Assembly (NCBI GenBank): GCA_032622095.1
Contig: CP136068.1
Span: 50,958,443 to 51,022,442 of the forward strand
Length of the DNA: 64,000 nt
From: Siphonodentalium dalli
Taxonomy: Eukaryota > Mollusca > Scaphopoda > Gadilida > Siphonodentaliidae
Direction of reading: 5' to 3'
The translations under genes and the position numbers were made by a program. The notes beneath the pieces are model-generated. The model saw only the letters and a program-made list of their open reading frames with translations. It made no database searches and had not been told where the DNA came from. Positions 11,669 to 23,662 of the stretch are shown here, one piece after another (positions within the stretch are counted from its first letter, which is position 1; each line of letters opens with the position of its first letter).

Positions 11669-12078
11669 AATCAACCATATTTGACATATACAAATGGACA
11701 CCTCTTCTTTAGAGTTAATCCAAAACTGATGATGGGTGGACATGAAGTAGGGAGCAGGTGTGATCTAGTGTTCTATATCTCATTTACCCCCCCCCCCCCC
11801 CAATTGGCAAGAAACTGGTCTTAAAGGACAAAGAATCTAATTCCATTTAATTAATATGCTTTGTATTAAATAGTAATCAACCATATTTGACATATACAAA
11901 TGGACACCTCTTCTTTAGAGTTAATCCAAAACTGATGATGGGTAGACAGGAAGTAGGGAGCAGGTGTGATCTAGTGTTCTATATCTCATTTACCCCCCCC
12001 CCCCCCCAATTGGCAATAAACTGGTTTTAATGGACAAAGAATCTAATTCCATTTAATTAATATGCTTTGTATTAAATA
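11669..12078 (+). repeat. 206-bp tandem duplication, two units
   Basis: Two units start with AATCAACCATATTTGACATA at 11669 and 11875. They differ at only a few positions, so the duplication is recent. Each unit contains a poly-C run of about 14-15 bases just before AATTGGCAA. No coding content. Confidence 0.9.
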
Positions 12079-12101
12079 ATGTATGCCATTTTGCTAAATT
12101 A

Positions 12102-12105
<4 letters not shown>

Positions 12106-12140
<35 letters not shown>

Positions 12141-12160
12141 ATCCCTCTATCTCTCTCCAT
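12106..12160 (+). repeat. (CT)n microsatellite
   Basis: An uninterrupted run of CT dinucleotides followed by interrupted CTCTAT/CTCCAT sequence. Confidence 0.9.
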
Positions 12161-12164
12161 CTGT

Positions 12165-12600
12165 TGGGAACATTTCCAATCTTGTGGGGGTGGGGCGCCA
12201 GGTTGGAAACTTCCAACACTTGGGAATCTTGAAGCCAGTCTAGATGATTTTCAGGTTCAGATATCCACATTTTCTCACTGGGCCCATGTATCCTGAGTTT
12301 CTCCCCCGGTTTTCATGGTGGCCAATTAAAGGCTACTGATCATTTCACTTCAGAATGGCATACATCTAGAGCTATAATGTGTCATGCAGTTGGGTAAAAC
12401 CAAAGTCCAGGCCTTGTGCATGAGTTTGGTCTGTTTCAAGGGGATGGTGCGGTTGGAAATTCCAATGAGGACGCCCCAACACTGGAGACCCTCCAGCCCA
12501 CGTTCCTGCTCACTTGACACGTTATCAGCGAGGAATAATAATGTGCCTTATAATAGCCAGGTTCAGACACCCATAACACTGATTTCTAATGATGCATTTG
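12165..12600 (+). repeat. Repeat family N, further diverged copies
   Basis: GGTTGGAAACTTCCAACACT at 12210 and GTTGGAAATTCCAATGAGG at 12450 match the family at 46.7-48.1 kb, as do CAGTCTAGATG and CTCCCCCGGTTTTCATGGTGG-like text. The frame at 12384-12605 is a by-product of the repeat. Confidence 0.6.
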
Positions 12601-12609
12601 TATGAATGT

Positions 12610-13030
12610 TTAGCTAATAATTCAAACAATCTGTTACTGCACGTTGAATTTAATAGCTCATCATTCCTACAAATGAATCAATAGGATTCAAGTCAATTCT
12701 CATTACAGCGCATTTAGTAACAAAAGGTTTAACATCCATATAATAATATTTGTAACTGTAGGATTCTTTGCTTTTTTATATCTTCTATGAAAAAATCAGA
12801 GATCCCTATAGTCAATCTAAAATATGATTGAATGAAAGATTATCGTGCTTGTATATGCTTTAACAGCTGCATATTCTAGAATTCTAGAATTTAACCTAGA
12901 TAATCAGCATCCAGCAAGCGGGTGCCCGACATAAACATCATAAACTGCGTAATCAGAACATTGTATGGGGGTCAACGAACTTTTAACGTCTTATTTTTGG
13001 CTTATTGTTGAGTAAAATACGTCTACGAAA
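12610..13030. other. No recognisable feature
   Basis: Low-complexity AT-rich sequence without array, gene or transposon boundary. A short TTCTAGAATTCTAGAA palindrome lies near 12875. Confidence 0.45.
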
Positions 13031-13034
13031 ATAG

Positions 13035-13860
13035 ACAACCCTAGCCGATGTGCACCCTCATCGTCCGGGCTATTTAGGGATTTATTTGTGATCGTCTCCG
13101 CCTGGACAAACTATTGTTCGATCGGCCCGGAAACATGCCTATATGAGCGAATATGGCCAAGGTCAAGGACACGGTCGCACGTGAAATTGAACCCACCCAT
13201 ATTGTTCCCGGGATCAAAGTAGGAATACATTATACCAAATTTGAATCGGATCGGTAGAGGTCCAAAAACATGCCTATATGAGCGTATATGAGCGAGATCA
13301 AGGTCAAGGACACGGTCGCAAGTGAAACTGGACCCGCCCATATTGTTCCCGTGATCAAAGTAGACCCGGCTACCAAATTTGAGTAGGATTGGTCGAGGTC
13401 CAGAATCATGCCTATATGAGCCAGGTCAAGGTCAAGGACACGGTCGCAAGTGAAATTGGACCCGTCCATATTGTTCCCGTGATCAAAGTAGACCCGGCTA
13501 CCAAATTTGAGTGGGATTGGTCGAGGTCCAGAAACATGCCTATATGAGCGTATATGAGCGAGGTCAAGGTCAAGGACACGGTCGCAAGTGAAATTGGACC
13601 CGCCCATATTGTTCCCGTGATCAAAGTAGACCCTGCTACCAAATTCGAGTGGGATTGGTCGAGGTCCAGAAACATGCCTATATGAGCGTATTTGAGCGAG
13701 GTCAAGGTCAAGGACACGGTCGCACGTGAAATTGGACCCTCCCATATTGTTCCCCGGATCAAAGTAGACCTAAACACCAAATTTTAGTCGGATCGGTCAA
13801 GTCGAGTCTATAACACAAATACATACATACAGACAGAAGTTCAAAAAAATATAATAGATA
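13035..13860 (+). mobile_element. Modular repeat (family MF), type B core, five 139-bp units
   Basis: The head is CCTAGCCGATGTGCACCCTC with CGTCCGGGCTATTTAGGG, matching other MF heads. Five internal units follow, with ATGCCT at 13135, 13270, 13408, 13535 and 13674 (periods 135, 138, 127 and 139 bp, small deletions explaining the short ones). The tail is ACATACATACAGACAGA then TTCAAAAAAATATAATAGAT. Each unit holds AAGGTCA, in four of five as TCAAGGTCA. A one-unit copy on the other strand lies at 50949-51290. The long minus-strand frames are periodicity by-products. Confidence 0.8.
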
Positions 13861-14429
13861 AAATAAATACAAGACAGATAACTCTATATATCCCGTCTAC
13901 GCTCACGCTTTCCGAAGTCCAACGCTATGAAATGTCACTATTGTTAACCGGCTATTGACTCATGGAAATGTTGGGTCTGCAAAACGCTTTTATTTTTCAA
14001 ACTAGCTGGCGACTTTGTGAATTTTGATAGGCGTAACACAGCTTATTGCATAAGCATAGAAAGGCAGTGTAATTCATCGAAATTAATGACAAGTGGTGCA
14101 AATTTCAACTTAATGCATAGTTTGTTGTGTTTATCTTTGTATAATTTCACAAAATTGGCAGTTTGAACCATGTACCATGGCAAATATTAGCCATAGCTTT
14201 ACCCGTATAGAACGATTAAATGGGGAGAGAACCGACTCGATCAGGAGAGAATCCAAACAATTATCAAAATTCGTGGTTTTTGTCGTTGTTTTGACTCGCA
14301 CAATGAAAGTTTCGTTATTAACACGCTCATTGGTGCCACAGATTGTGATGGGATTGAAAATAACTAATTGAATTATCATCTAGATGCCTCAAAATTGCGT
14401 TTTAACTGTCAAAAAGTCGTGAAAATGTA
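13861..14429. other. No recognisable feature
   Basis: Contains two mutually overlapping short frames on opposite strands (14131-14379 and 14177-14371) without family features. Nothing else stands out. Confidence 0.45.
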
Positions 14430-15000
14430 TAATATCGATCATCAGGAACCGTCACAAATCAGTCAAGAACCATCACAAACCGGCGATAGAACGATTTCCG
14501 ATGTAACAGTTCCTACACAGTGGTGGTCAAGGCTTCGAACAACATTTCGCTCTTTGAAACGTCATGTTCGCTGTCAATTACGTCATAATTACGACGTTCT
14601 TAGAAAGACCTGATTCAATTAATATGGTTTGTCTGAATAACTTGAATTTTCCCGACATTAATTGAATCAAGCCGATGTGTAATTCAATCATATCTCTTCT
14701 TCGAATTTCCCGCTGTTTATATTGTTGTCCCTAGTAACGAACGTATACTTGCGATCAGAACCGCGTAATGATTTAGATGTTTTAATCGGTGAACAGGCCT
14801 CCAGCGAGCGTAAAATCAAATGTTTTACGCCAGCTACATCCTGTTCCCATCTGCATGCACACAATCGACCAATCAGCGTCGTCGTAATTTACCTGCCTGG
14901 AGACTGAATGAGTGAAGTAGAATTAAACTTAAGCGTAAATCATTTAGTTGGCTAATAAATGTTAAAAAGGCCTCCCATAGCTGTCTGCATTTAGACGGAC
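14430..15000 (-). repeat. Repeat R2, copy 2 (minus strand)
   Basis: The reverse complement matches the two conserved parts of 10055-10615: ATCAGGAACCGTCACAAATC and CGGCGATAGAACGATT with TCCGATGTAACAGTTCCTAC at 14440-14520, and GCTAATAAATGTTAAAAAGG with CCTCCCATA at 14950-14980. The two copies form an inverted pair about 4 kb apart. Confidence 0.65.
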
Positions 15001-15154
15001 CAGTCCATGACGCGAGTTTATGAGATTTACAAGGAACAACAATGTGTTGAATTTTCTATATCATACTCAGAACCTGGTTAATCGGATTCTAACACACAGT
15101 GCATCAAGTGCCGATCTGAGAAGCGGAGAGTGGATGAACATCATTCGAGTTAAT

Positions 15155-15249
15155 CTTCAAGTTCTCACCGTGGGGTGTAATGAAATCAGATATAAACACA
15201 CTCTTCAAGCTCTCATCGTGGGGTGCAATGCAATCAGATATAAACACAA
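15155..15249 (+). repeat. 48-bp tandem duplication
   Basis: CTTCAAGTTCTCACCGTGGG at 15155 and CTTCAAGCTCTCATCGTGGG at 15203 begin two units that both end in ATCAGATATAAACACA. Confidence 0.8.
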
Positions 15250-15815
15250 TATTCGCTGACGTGAGGCGTATTCTCTGTCAGATGTATTTCACCTGTACTT
15301 TGGTCCTTGATGTGAATGTTGTCTTGCTTGACAAAGTACATATGTATTCTGATCTCCACCCAACGGCTTCATATCGGTGTGTTCTCATTATTTTCGGGTA
15401 GTAAATATAGAACACATATATAACACAATAATGGGACATCATTAGGAAAATATGCAACTATATACCTCTACTCTTTACTTGTCTCTGTTCTTATTTTCTT
15501 TTTATATAAAGCATCTATTTTAAGCATTAACAATATTCCTGTAATCAGTGGAAATGCTGGAACTGCTACAATGTAATTAGTTATTGGAATAAAAGTATCA
15601 AACAAGAAACCTAGAGACGTTTCCTCGTGCATAGCAACGTAAATCTGAAAATCCCAAAAACAGATTTTTACGGAATTTTCTCACTGTCACTCAAATCTCT
15701 CAAAATCATCGTTTGCTCCACTATACATTTTCAGATCGGGTCCTATCTGGTACAACATATACCACGATCCAATGTGGCGCCGATGTACGGTGGCTGATTT
15801 GCGACATTGTCAATA
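15250..15815. other. No recognisable feature
   Basis: AT-rich sequence without gene, array or inverted repeat that I can support. Confidence 0.45.
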
Positions 15816-15821
15816 CGTAAA

Positions 15822-15920
15822 CTATCTCGAGATCTTGACATATTATCTCGACATATTTTCTCGAGATTTCGACTTAATATCCCGAGATCTCGATATATAT
15901 ATCTCGAGATATCGACATAG
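15822..15920 (+). repeat. Degenerate array of TCTCGAGAT units
   Basis: About five imperfect units of roughly 20 bp built on ATCTCGAGATCTTGACATAT. Because TCTCGAGA is itself palindromic, the array can fold at several places. Confidence 0.7.
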
Positions 15921-15929
15921 CATGCATAT

Positions 15930-16400
15930 TAGGAATAGGGTCGTGCATGACCCGTATCCCCATGGCTAGGGACAGGATTACGGTTATGATCTCGACCCGT
16001 CCTGTCCCGATTAGCGCTCTGTGGTCAATGGTAGCGTTAGTGTAACATCCCACCCGACCCACCTCATCAGTTTCCATCCCGTCCCGGTCACCGTTATGCT
16101 TTTGGTTCTGTCCTGACACTTCTCGTCGTATAGTTGAGTCGATCAGAGTTAGAGTTATGGATGTGATTATGCATGGTCCCAACAAGGCCATCCTGGTTAG
16201 GATCAGGTTACGGTTACGGTTACGGTTATGGGTTATATGGTTAGGGATATGTAACTTCCCGCCATGTCCCAATACAACCATGCAGTCGCATTCCAGTTAG
16301 TGGTATAGGGTGTTACATGGTCAGTTTTAGAAGGTTATGGTTAGTGTTCCGTCCCAACACACCCGCCTTGTCCCTGGGATAACTTGGGGTGGGCCACTCC
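15930..16400 (+). repeat. Degenerate GGTTAC/GGTTAG-rich repeat
   Basis: The stretch alternates GTCCCGTCC-type motifs with TTAGGGT/GGTTACGG-type motifs, including four consecutive GGTTAC/GGTTAT hexamers near 16206-16230. This looks like an old minisatellite or a simple-repeat-derived sequence. The open minus-strand frame over it (15874-16281) follows the repeat and has no domain. Confidence 0.5.
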
Positions 16401-16539
16401 ACCACACCATTTATTTGGCCGAAATCGAATGTTTCCGAATAAGGAATACATGTATACGGTGGACTCGTGGTGTTATTGTCAAATCAACGCTGAACTGTAT
16501 AGCACTATAGCATATACTTACTCGTGATGTATCGGATAT

Positions 16540-16975
16540 ACCTATATATCCTATTGTACTCCCCTGATCAATTTACCCATGTATCCCAATTTCCGCCAAT
16601 CATGGTCCAACCATTTTGGCTATATGGTTAATTATTTAATTATAATTGTTTATTAATTCCCATTTAAGTCGTCTGGTGTCAACGGCACCTAACCCATGGC
16701 ACTCCTCATGTCAATTCACCATTGTAAATCAATTTTCGACTACCATATTTCAATCCTTTTGGGTAGATAATGAATTAGGTAGTTAAATTAATTAATAGTG
16801 CCGTTTTAAGACAATCTGATGTCAATGGCATCTATCCCATGACACTTCCCGGGTCAATTGACTCCGGTTTACAAATGTTCAGCTCCAAAGGGTCCAGCCG
16901 TTTGGTCGCCCATAGCCCGACAGAGAAGCAGACAAACAAACAAAATTGAGTTTTATTAGTACAGATTACTGACCA
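16540..16975 (+). mobile_element. Modular repeat (family MF), type C core, two 143-bp units
   Basis: TCTGGTGTCAACGGCACC at 16672 and TCTGATGTCAATGGCATC at 16815 head two diverged tandem units; each goes on with CCCATGRCACT and GTCAATT. The 3' part has TCCAGCCGTTTGGTCGCCC and a GACAGAGAAGCAGACAAACA tract, the same subterminal arrangement as the other MF copies. No head sequence could be placed with certainty. Confidence 0.55.
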
Positions 16976-17147
16976 TATAAGGTTGCCATTTAACTAACAG
17001 GAAAAACTATAAATTATTAAAGGTGATGGTGTAAACACGTTTAATTGATGAGTTACAACTGTGGCATGTAACAACAACAAAAAAACATCCTTATCGTGTG
17101 ACAATACATAATTGATGCGCATCGCATTCTGCTCATATTCTCTATCC

Positions 17148-17329
17148 TCTATTAGTTGATGTGAGATTTATATATATTTGAGTACGATTTCGACATACCT
17201 GGCATGAGTTTTAACACCATTTTATTATCCGGTTATTCTTTATCAGCTGATATGGGATGTATATAAGTTTGATCGCGATTTCGACATACCTGGTATGAAT
17301 TTTAACACCATTATATTACCGGCGTATTA
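17148..17329 (+). repeat. 91-bp tandem duplication
   Basis: CGATTTCGACATACCTGGCA at 17185 and CGATTTCGACATACCTGGTA at 17276 lie in two diverged units that share TTTTAACACCATT and TTACCGG-like ends. Confidence 0.75.
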
Positions 17330-18998
17330 ATTTCTCGCTGCGCATCGGTGGAACACTGGGCGCTGTATAATGATATCGGATTCGATCTATCAGCACCAGT
17401 GCGTAAATCAGAGTATATAGCGCGCTTGGTCGACATAAAACTTTCATCCACTATGGTAGTGGCGGTCGGGAGCCCGGGATTAATGCTGGTGGTTCCTGTT
17501 CACGCCTCCGCTGTATAGCTTACCGCAGGTAAATACTCTGTTGAGTGGTGGACACTTTTGGCTACTCGTTTACACAGTGTAGCTCACGACAAACCTCACC
17601 GCGCACACGGAGCTTTTATTCGATTTGATTTACTGAGTCGGAGCTGTTTTAGATATGTGAGTAACTTGAAAACTTTTCCCTTATATCTGACTCTTATATA
17701 AACGCATAGCTATACTATTATGGACAGGGTGGCGTGCGTCATGCACCCAACTTTGTTAACTTCATTGTTAACAGTTGCAAAATCCATGCCGGACACAACA
17801 TCGGTTGAAAAATTCACACCAAGTATTGGTTGATATCGTTCTTAAATTTTGATTTTTCAACCAGTATCATGGATATTTAGCACGAAATTTCACTGTGGAC
17901 CAAAAGACGCCTAATTTGCAACTTGAGGTCATATTTTTGGACCGAAATTGCTATCAATTGGAATTTGTTTCGCCTAAGGGGGTGCAAGGTCAGATTAGCT
18001 TGGATATTTTCAACAGACAGAAAGCTCGAGCTTGAGGTATCGATTCGAAAATTCCACCTCAAGGGCGGGGTACAAATGGTACTTCCAGAAGTTGTAATTT
18101 ACAAATATCGATTAAGCAAGTGTGCGCACTGAAAGACATAATATAAGTTTATATAACGTACATACATGTATGTGAACATGAGAATAAATTACGGTTACTC
18201 AATAAACATACGCGTTATATATAAAGCTTCAATGGACCCCATGCATGGGGCAGTACAAAAAACTGCAGCTCGCGATGCCAGGGTCGTAGTGTCAACGACA
18301 CATTTTAACCCACCACGAATATTTCTTACTGGATAATTTAAAAACCCAAAATATAACAATGAATCATAATCTAGAATTTTACAGTTAACATTCTTCTTAT
18401 TGTACAAGGTAGTAAAATTACATCGAGACCCACCGAGTTCAATCACTGTATTTTATTTGCATATTTGTCGAGAAGGGGAAATTTATTTTTATGTCGATCA
18501 GATTTCTCAACAATTTCCCTGTTGTTCTTCGGATGATTGTGGTTAGTTGTTGTTGCTGTTCTCGTATTCTCCATAGCAGACGTGAGGGTTGCTCTATACT
18601 ATATATATATATCGAGTTGATTAGAAAACCCATCCACAACCCACGAGTATTCCTATACATGGTTTTCTCGCTTCATTTAAGATGATTGGGAATCGATGTA
18701 CATGTATACGATGGTTGGGTGTCAGACGATTGTTCAGTTGTTTTGGGAATTGCTATTCCTAAGCTTATCGATATCAGAGTGAATTCAAACTCGTCGGTGC
18801 CTTTCAATTTTCCGATCGACCTACATATCGGTAATCATAGCACCGATGTATTGGGATGCCTGATCCAATTATATGTGTTAAAAAGTACAATGAGAATTGT
18901 TCCCTTCAATGTCACGAAACAAAGTTTTGTGGTATGTATTCGATTACATAGACACCACATTGTTGTTGTTGCTGTTGTTGTTGCGGTCAATTATACCA
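17330..18998. other. No recognisable feature
   Basis: Contains a (GTT)n-like run at 18960-18985 and several short frames (17877-18062, 18195-18446, 18439-18660, 18686-19069) that lack domains and overlap each other on both strands. None can be supported as a gene. Confidence 0.45.
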
Positions 18999-19001
18999 AC
19001 A

Positions 19002-19070
19002 CTCAATTCAATTCAATTCAATTTTATTCTCGTCACCATATAGTGATAGTACAGATTATATCAAAATGAG
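19002..19070 (-). repeat. Probable retroposon 3' tail with (AATTG)n
   Basis: On the minus strand the sequence reads GACGAGAATAAAATTGAATT and then further ATTGA repeats, the arrangement of LINE/SINE 3' ends with a pentamer tail. The body upstream on that strand (19070 onwards) is too short or decayed to classify. Confidence 0.45.
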
Positions 19071-19078
19071 ATACATAT

Positions 19079-19146
19079 AGATATATGCATATGCATGCGT
19101 TATAATATACAGATAGATATATGCATATGCATGCGTTTTATGCTAA
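19079..19146 (+). repeat. 34-bp tandem duplication
   Basis: AGATATATGCATATGCATGC occurs at 19079 and 19113 in two adjacent near-identical units. Confidence 0.8.
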
Positions 19147-21480
19147 TTCCAGGCATTGAATGTTCACACTGCTAAAGTTTCTCGAATCTAAGCATACTCG
19201 TGCACCAATCAATCCTTCAATTTATACTTCTGCATTTGTGCCAAATCTGAAATATGACGCGCGATAAATAATTGAATACAATTGCCGAAATGTAAGAGCA
19301 AAAACGTCGTCTTCAGTCAACGGTTTGAAAAAGCAATATATAGGGTACTGTCATTCCATTATGTTGACAATGTGTTAAGATGTCAGTCCAATGAACGGGT
19401 GGACAGTGCCGACCATGTGGTACAACTCATGTGCGTTTACAAACTCCATGCAGCTCCCTCTTCGTTGTCACTGCGATATAGCACTGCCACAAGGATGGTA
19501 CTTTGCGGACCGATACATCTATTTTTACATATCGTCGGAACTATATTTAGTCACCTTTTATCTTATTTTGACCACCACAAGTTTGCAATAATGGTAATTA
19601 TTTCGGTATTGATAAGAACAATATAGACTGAGCCAGACATAGACAATTTTAATCCTAAAACATAAGAACTAAGAACACGTAAGAAATCCTTACCAAATGT
19701 CCTTATGGCAGTGATATCTCAGCGGAGCGAAGGGAGATAACTATGCCTGGAGTTTGGTGCGTTTATCTAATTTTGGGATAATCCATTCTGATCACCAGAT
19801 GTGACGGTTTGGACCAGGCCATGTTTTAAGCCGGATACTTGCTTCGGACTGTGTATTATTTCAACAAATATAGCGATCACGGCCTGCGGCCTCGGTGGAT
19901 CCATTCACTGAAATAATGTACAGTTTTGTTATCAGCCATTATCCTATACTTATACATGTATCACACTTTTGGATACAACCGTTTATTTGCTTTATCGTAT
20001 GAGGGTGGGGACTTTTTTCTCATGTTAATATATTTATACCATGTTATTTGATATGGCGCATTTGAAAATCAATAATGATGAATATTGTACCGAAATACCG
20101 GTATATAGAACTATGTGCACAATATTATCATAGCCTGAGCGAGTCTCATCTGTTTCATGCACGAGTTTCACACAGAAGTGGGAAAAAACGCTCTTTATAT
20201 ACTGGATAGAATATCATTGAACACTCTGTCGTTTCAAAGTGGAAATTTTCAACCTACCTTCGGGTTTAGATTCAGACCTAAATCCAAATACTTTGGATAA
20301 AATTGTGTCACCGTTTGCCCAGACCCTTCGATCTGTTGTAAAATTCCAACCCAACAGTTAATATCACTAGATATTCTTCAACTAATATAAGGGGGAAATT
20401 CGGTCTTATTTTGACTGAAACTAAATGTAGGCCTAGCACTTGATTGGAACCTGGGTTTAAAACACTACACTTTACTTATCAATTTACTAATTCCCGCGTT
20501 TTGATGTCGTAATGTACGACCACACGGTGGGAAACGGGCGAAGAATCCATTGGTAGTGATTGGTCTTCTGGTGTCATGTCATCAGTTTGAGTTGTTATGT
20601 CAAATATACTCTGGAATCCAGGTTCTGAATACTGAATGACATAATGGGACAATGTGAAGTAATGGTTGGAGTTAATAACAGTCATGGCAGTGTCATATTG
20701 ATTCTAGGTAGAACGTTTTCGTGAACCAAAGGAAATGCGGAAATGAAAGAAGTTAAATTAGCATGCATAATTATGGATGTGGCCATGGTTCACTATAATA
20801 ATAATGGCACCTTTCATGTTATTTATATAGGCCGATCGTTCTATATCCTAATGCCTCAAACTGTTCTAATTATTTTCGACTAGGAGTTATCAGATGTTGT
20901 ATCCCATAATTTGTATATATCAGTCTGCATTCATGCATCATGACAATCTACCCAACCAAGTGGCATATATAGATAAACTTCAACAGAAATGTAAACGATC
21001 GTGGGGAGGCTATTGTACGAAGAGCTCCACACATGTTCACTTGATAAACAATCCAGTTTGATCAGATAGACCTTAGTTTAAACATAATTCAGTTCATTAA
21101 TAATACAACGATAAGTATACATTTCATCGTGGACCGGATTCGACATAAACTGTGCATGGTTATGTGAGCCAATTCCTGAAAGCATTCTATACTCACCCCA
21201 CCTAACGTGAGTGTGATGGTCCAGATACATATTAGCGCTACTTGTATATGAGACAAACTAATTATATACATACATGTAGTAATACAAATCGCTGTGATAC
21301 AAGTAAATATATTGCTTTATTTCTAGTTCAAATTTGTCACGACCCATCTTGGTCATCATATTAATGCACACGTGGACATGTACCGGTACTTGGTATGAAC
21401 TAGTGACAAGAAGCAGTTTAAGCATGAGGCAATCATCAACATTCTTCCTACACATATGTTTGCCAGAATGGTAGAAGCGG
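19147..21480. other. No recognisable feature
   Basis: Short frames (19282-19626, 20479-20685) are present but have no recognisable domain and their composition matches their surroundings. No array or transposon boundary was found. Confidence 0.45.
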
Positions 21481-21744
21481 GTGTCTGATCAGTTTGTGCC
21501 GATTTTCCATTCCAATCACCCAGAGTGCTCATACAAGGATTCATTTTACAAAGACTTCTATGGATACTATGTCAGAAAACTCCCGATAAACTTCGACTGG
21601 CTATCCAACCTCGTTAATCAACCAAGCCTATACCGGCGATATGCATGTGCCATGTTGAAATTATCTGAAAACCCGGGCGATCTCCAGGTTTATATTTTCA
21701 ATTTCAGGCTTCAAAAGCCTGTTACTGTTAGCTATATACAGTAA
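21481..21744 (+). CDS. Weak candidate exon or orphan frame, 87 residues
   Basis: I do not recognise this frame. It encodes 87 residues starting MSDQFVPIFHSNHPECSYKD, rich in aromatic residues in the first half (FYKDFYGYYVRK) and containing RRYACAMLKLSENPGDLQ. A possible splice donor, CAG/GTTTAT, occurs near 21686-21691. No signal peptide or membrane segment is visible and no adjacent exon is recognisable. The length is only modestly above chance for this base composition. It is listed because it does not overlap any repeat found here and has fewer low-complexity features than its neighbours. Confidence 0.15.
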   Translation: MSDQFVPIFHSNHPECSYKDSFYKDFYGYYVRKLPINFDWLSNLVNQPSLYRRYACAMLKLSENPGDLQVYIFNFRLQKPVTVSYIQ

Positions 21745-22435
21745 TCTGATTGAGTCCGTCGCTAGTATTTTTAGTTTACGAGTAGATATACTCAATCGTT
21801 ATCGATATTGAAGAACGTATGGCAATCACATGGATCATTTGAATGCTGGTAACTGACAGCGCCTGAAGTAGGCAACTTCACTATTCTCTCCACATACCAT
21901 TTTGGTCTCTATTGAAGTATTTATATAATATCATAATCGAGTTTGGCACAAGTCCATATACTTAACACGGTTGAACATATAGTTCTGTTTGATATAGTGA
22001 ATGGTATGTACTCACCGAAAGCCCATGCGTGATAATGATATGCATATGTGTCATTCTTGCACGCTGTGATACATTGCGGAAATATGTGTATTTTAATGTC
22101 AAATTTCGACATTTCCGCCACATTGGCGGTCATCTCGATTACAACAAGATATTAATAACTTCGGATTATCTAAATCGGAGTACATTCAGTCATATATCTA
22201 ACACCGAGATATCGTTCCACTGTGGTGGACATTTGTTTGACGTATAACAAAAATATAATGTTTGGCGAATTTTCACGATGCTTATTTGGAAAATAATTGT
22301 CATAAGAACTCGCTTTTTGAGTCATTGCGGTAAGGCAACTAATATGAATGTGTCATAACGTGGCGAGTATTTATTTTGAAGAAGCAAATTAGTCTACTAT
22401 ATTCACCTTCTACATGACAGAAACGTAATTGGGTG
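21745..22435. other. No recognisable feature
   Basis: AT-rich sequence with overlapping short frames on both strands near 21921-22247; nothing supportable. Confidence 0.45.
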
Positions 22436-22582
22436 AAAGAGGGGAAAATTTGAGTATTATCGTATTTTGCCATCTTGGAAGCCATCTTGGATTATGTGAC
22501 AATTTCTTGATCCAGTTATATGTAAATACCTTATTTAATGATCCTACTCATTTCCATCACCGATTAATTCTAACTTTCTTAA

Positions 22583-23662
22583 AGGGGTACTGTACGCCAT
22601 TTTCATTAAATTTCAGGTGACAACAACGATCTAGTATCGATAATATATAGAAACATAGGTAATTTGAGTCGAAGATGTATTCTGTAAACGCTCAGGTTAA
22701 AGGTACGGTTGGCCTTGGCGGTGGGTATCCTGTGAAAATATTTACACCCGTCAAAAACCGCCACAAACAGAAAGAACATCAACATGTTGACAGACTTTGT
22801 CCGTATACAAATAATAAATATCGTATAAACAGTATGTTATTGCCATCTGTTTGACCATTGTTATGTAAACACAAGCATAAAAAGTAACTTTTCTGGTGTT
22901 TGTTTATATTATGATGGTAAACATAAAGAGCGTTCTTTGTTGGTGAATTCCTGATATGGAACTAATAAAGAGCGTTTATTCCATTGGTGTGTGATAGGCA
23001 GTAGCATTGTGCTGTCTTCTGTAACACAATCAGGCTCTTGCTTATGTAAAATATAGTAGGTCTTTGTGATAACATGCTGTTTACGCGATGGTCATGGTAT
23101 ATATGAACGAAACTGTATGCGTTTTAATGTTTTTCTGTTTACGGTGATTGGAACAAATATGAATATTTTCGACAACTAAGGCCACACGTGCCTTAAATAG
23201 GCTATCTTAAAATTTAAGAATTTAAAAGTTAATAATTTGATATAAATTGAATTTATGACTGGAGCCATAAAATGGCGTCAATTAAATTACGAATTACCGT
23301 AATCAAAAACAGTAATTGAGGGATACTGGATTGTTAAACCGATCGCACACACGATTGCTTAAAATATTATGATGATACGGGGAGAAGACTCAAGCCACTC
23401 ACTGACTAGCGACGATACAATAACTTAAATGAGTATATGGGACTAGTATGCATATAATATAACTTTAATTTGATTCATTTGGTTGAAAACTTTACAAAAA
23501 TTACTCGACAACGACAATTTGTATTTTTGCATTCCGGTAAATTTGTCATCCGTAACATGACTTCGTACTCAACAGACTTTCAAATAATGGAAAAATTGTT
23601 ACCTTATTCTCCGATTCGGAGACTATAGAAACCAACAACAACATTTGGCGTACAGTACCCCT
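22583..23662. mobile_element. 1,080-bp TTAA-flanked non-autonomous transposon
   Basis: The termini are perfect inverted repeats: AGGGGTACTGTACGCCA at the left and TGGCGTACAGTACCCCT at the right. Both are flanked by TTAA (22579-22582 and 23663-23666), the target duplication of piggyBac-type elements. The interior has no transposase frame, so it needs a helper. About 490 bp of the interior (22701-23192) looks like a second element nested inside. The surrounding DNA is itself repeat-like, with GCCATCTTGG and GCCATTTTGGCGGCCATCTT motifs. Confidence 0.85.
22701..23192. mobile_element. Nested element related to the 565-1322 insertion
   Basis: The left end AGGTACGGTTGGCCTTGGCG mirrors the right end CTAAGGCCACACGTGCC. 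The left end goes on as GCGGTGGGTAT, as does the left end at 565-1322. TTAA lies just outside each side (22697-22700 and 23193-23196), though the core inverted repeat starts four bases inside, so the exact boundary and target duplication are uncertain. No coding capacity. Confidence 0.55.

Noticed and set aside
13111..13780. Overlapping 122- to 171-residue frames with 46-residue repeats
   Set aside because: They follow the 139-bp modules of a non-coding transposon and change register at module deletions.
16200..16240. Telomere-like GGTTAC/GGTTAG hexamers
   Set aside because: Only about four units, mixed with other motifs; the animal telomere repeat is TTAGGG in long tracts. It is better seen as a degenerate simple repeat.
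19282..19626. 114-residue plus-strand frame
   Set aside because: No domain; a second frame overlaps it in the same direction; length is within chance for many kilobases of this composition.
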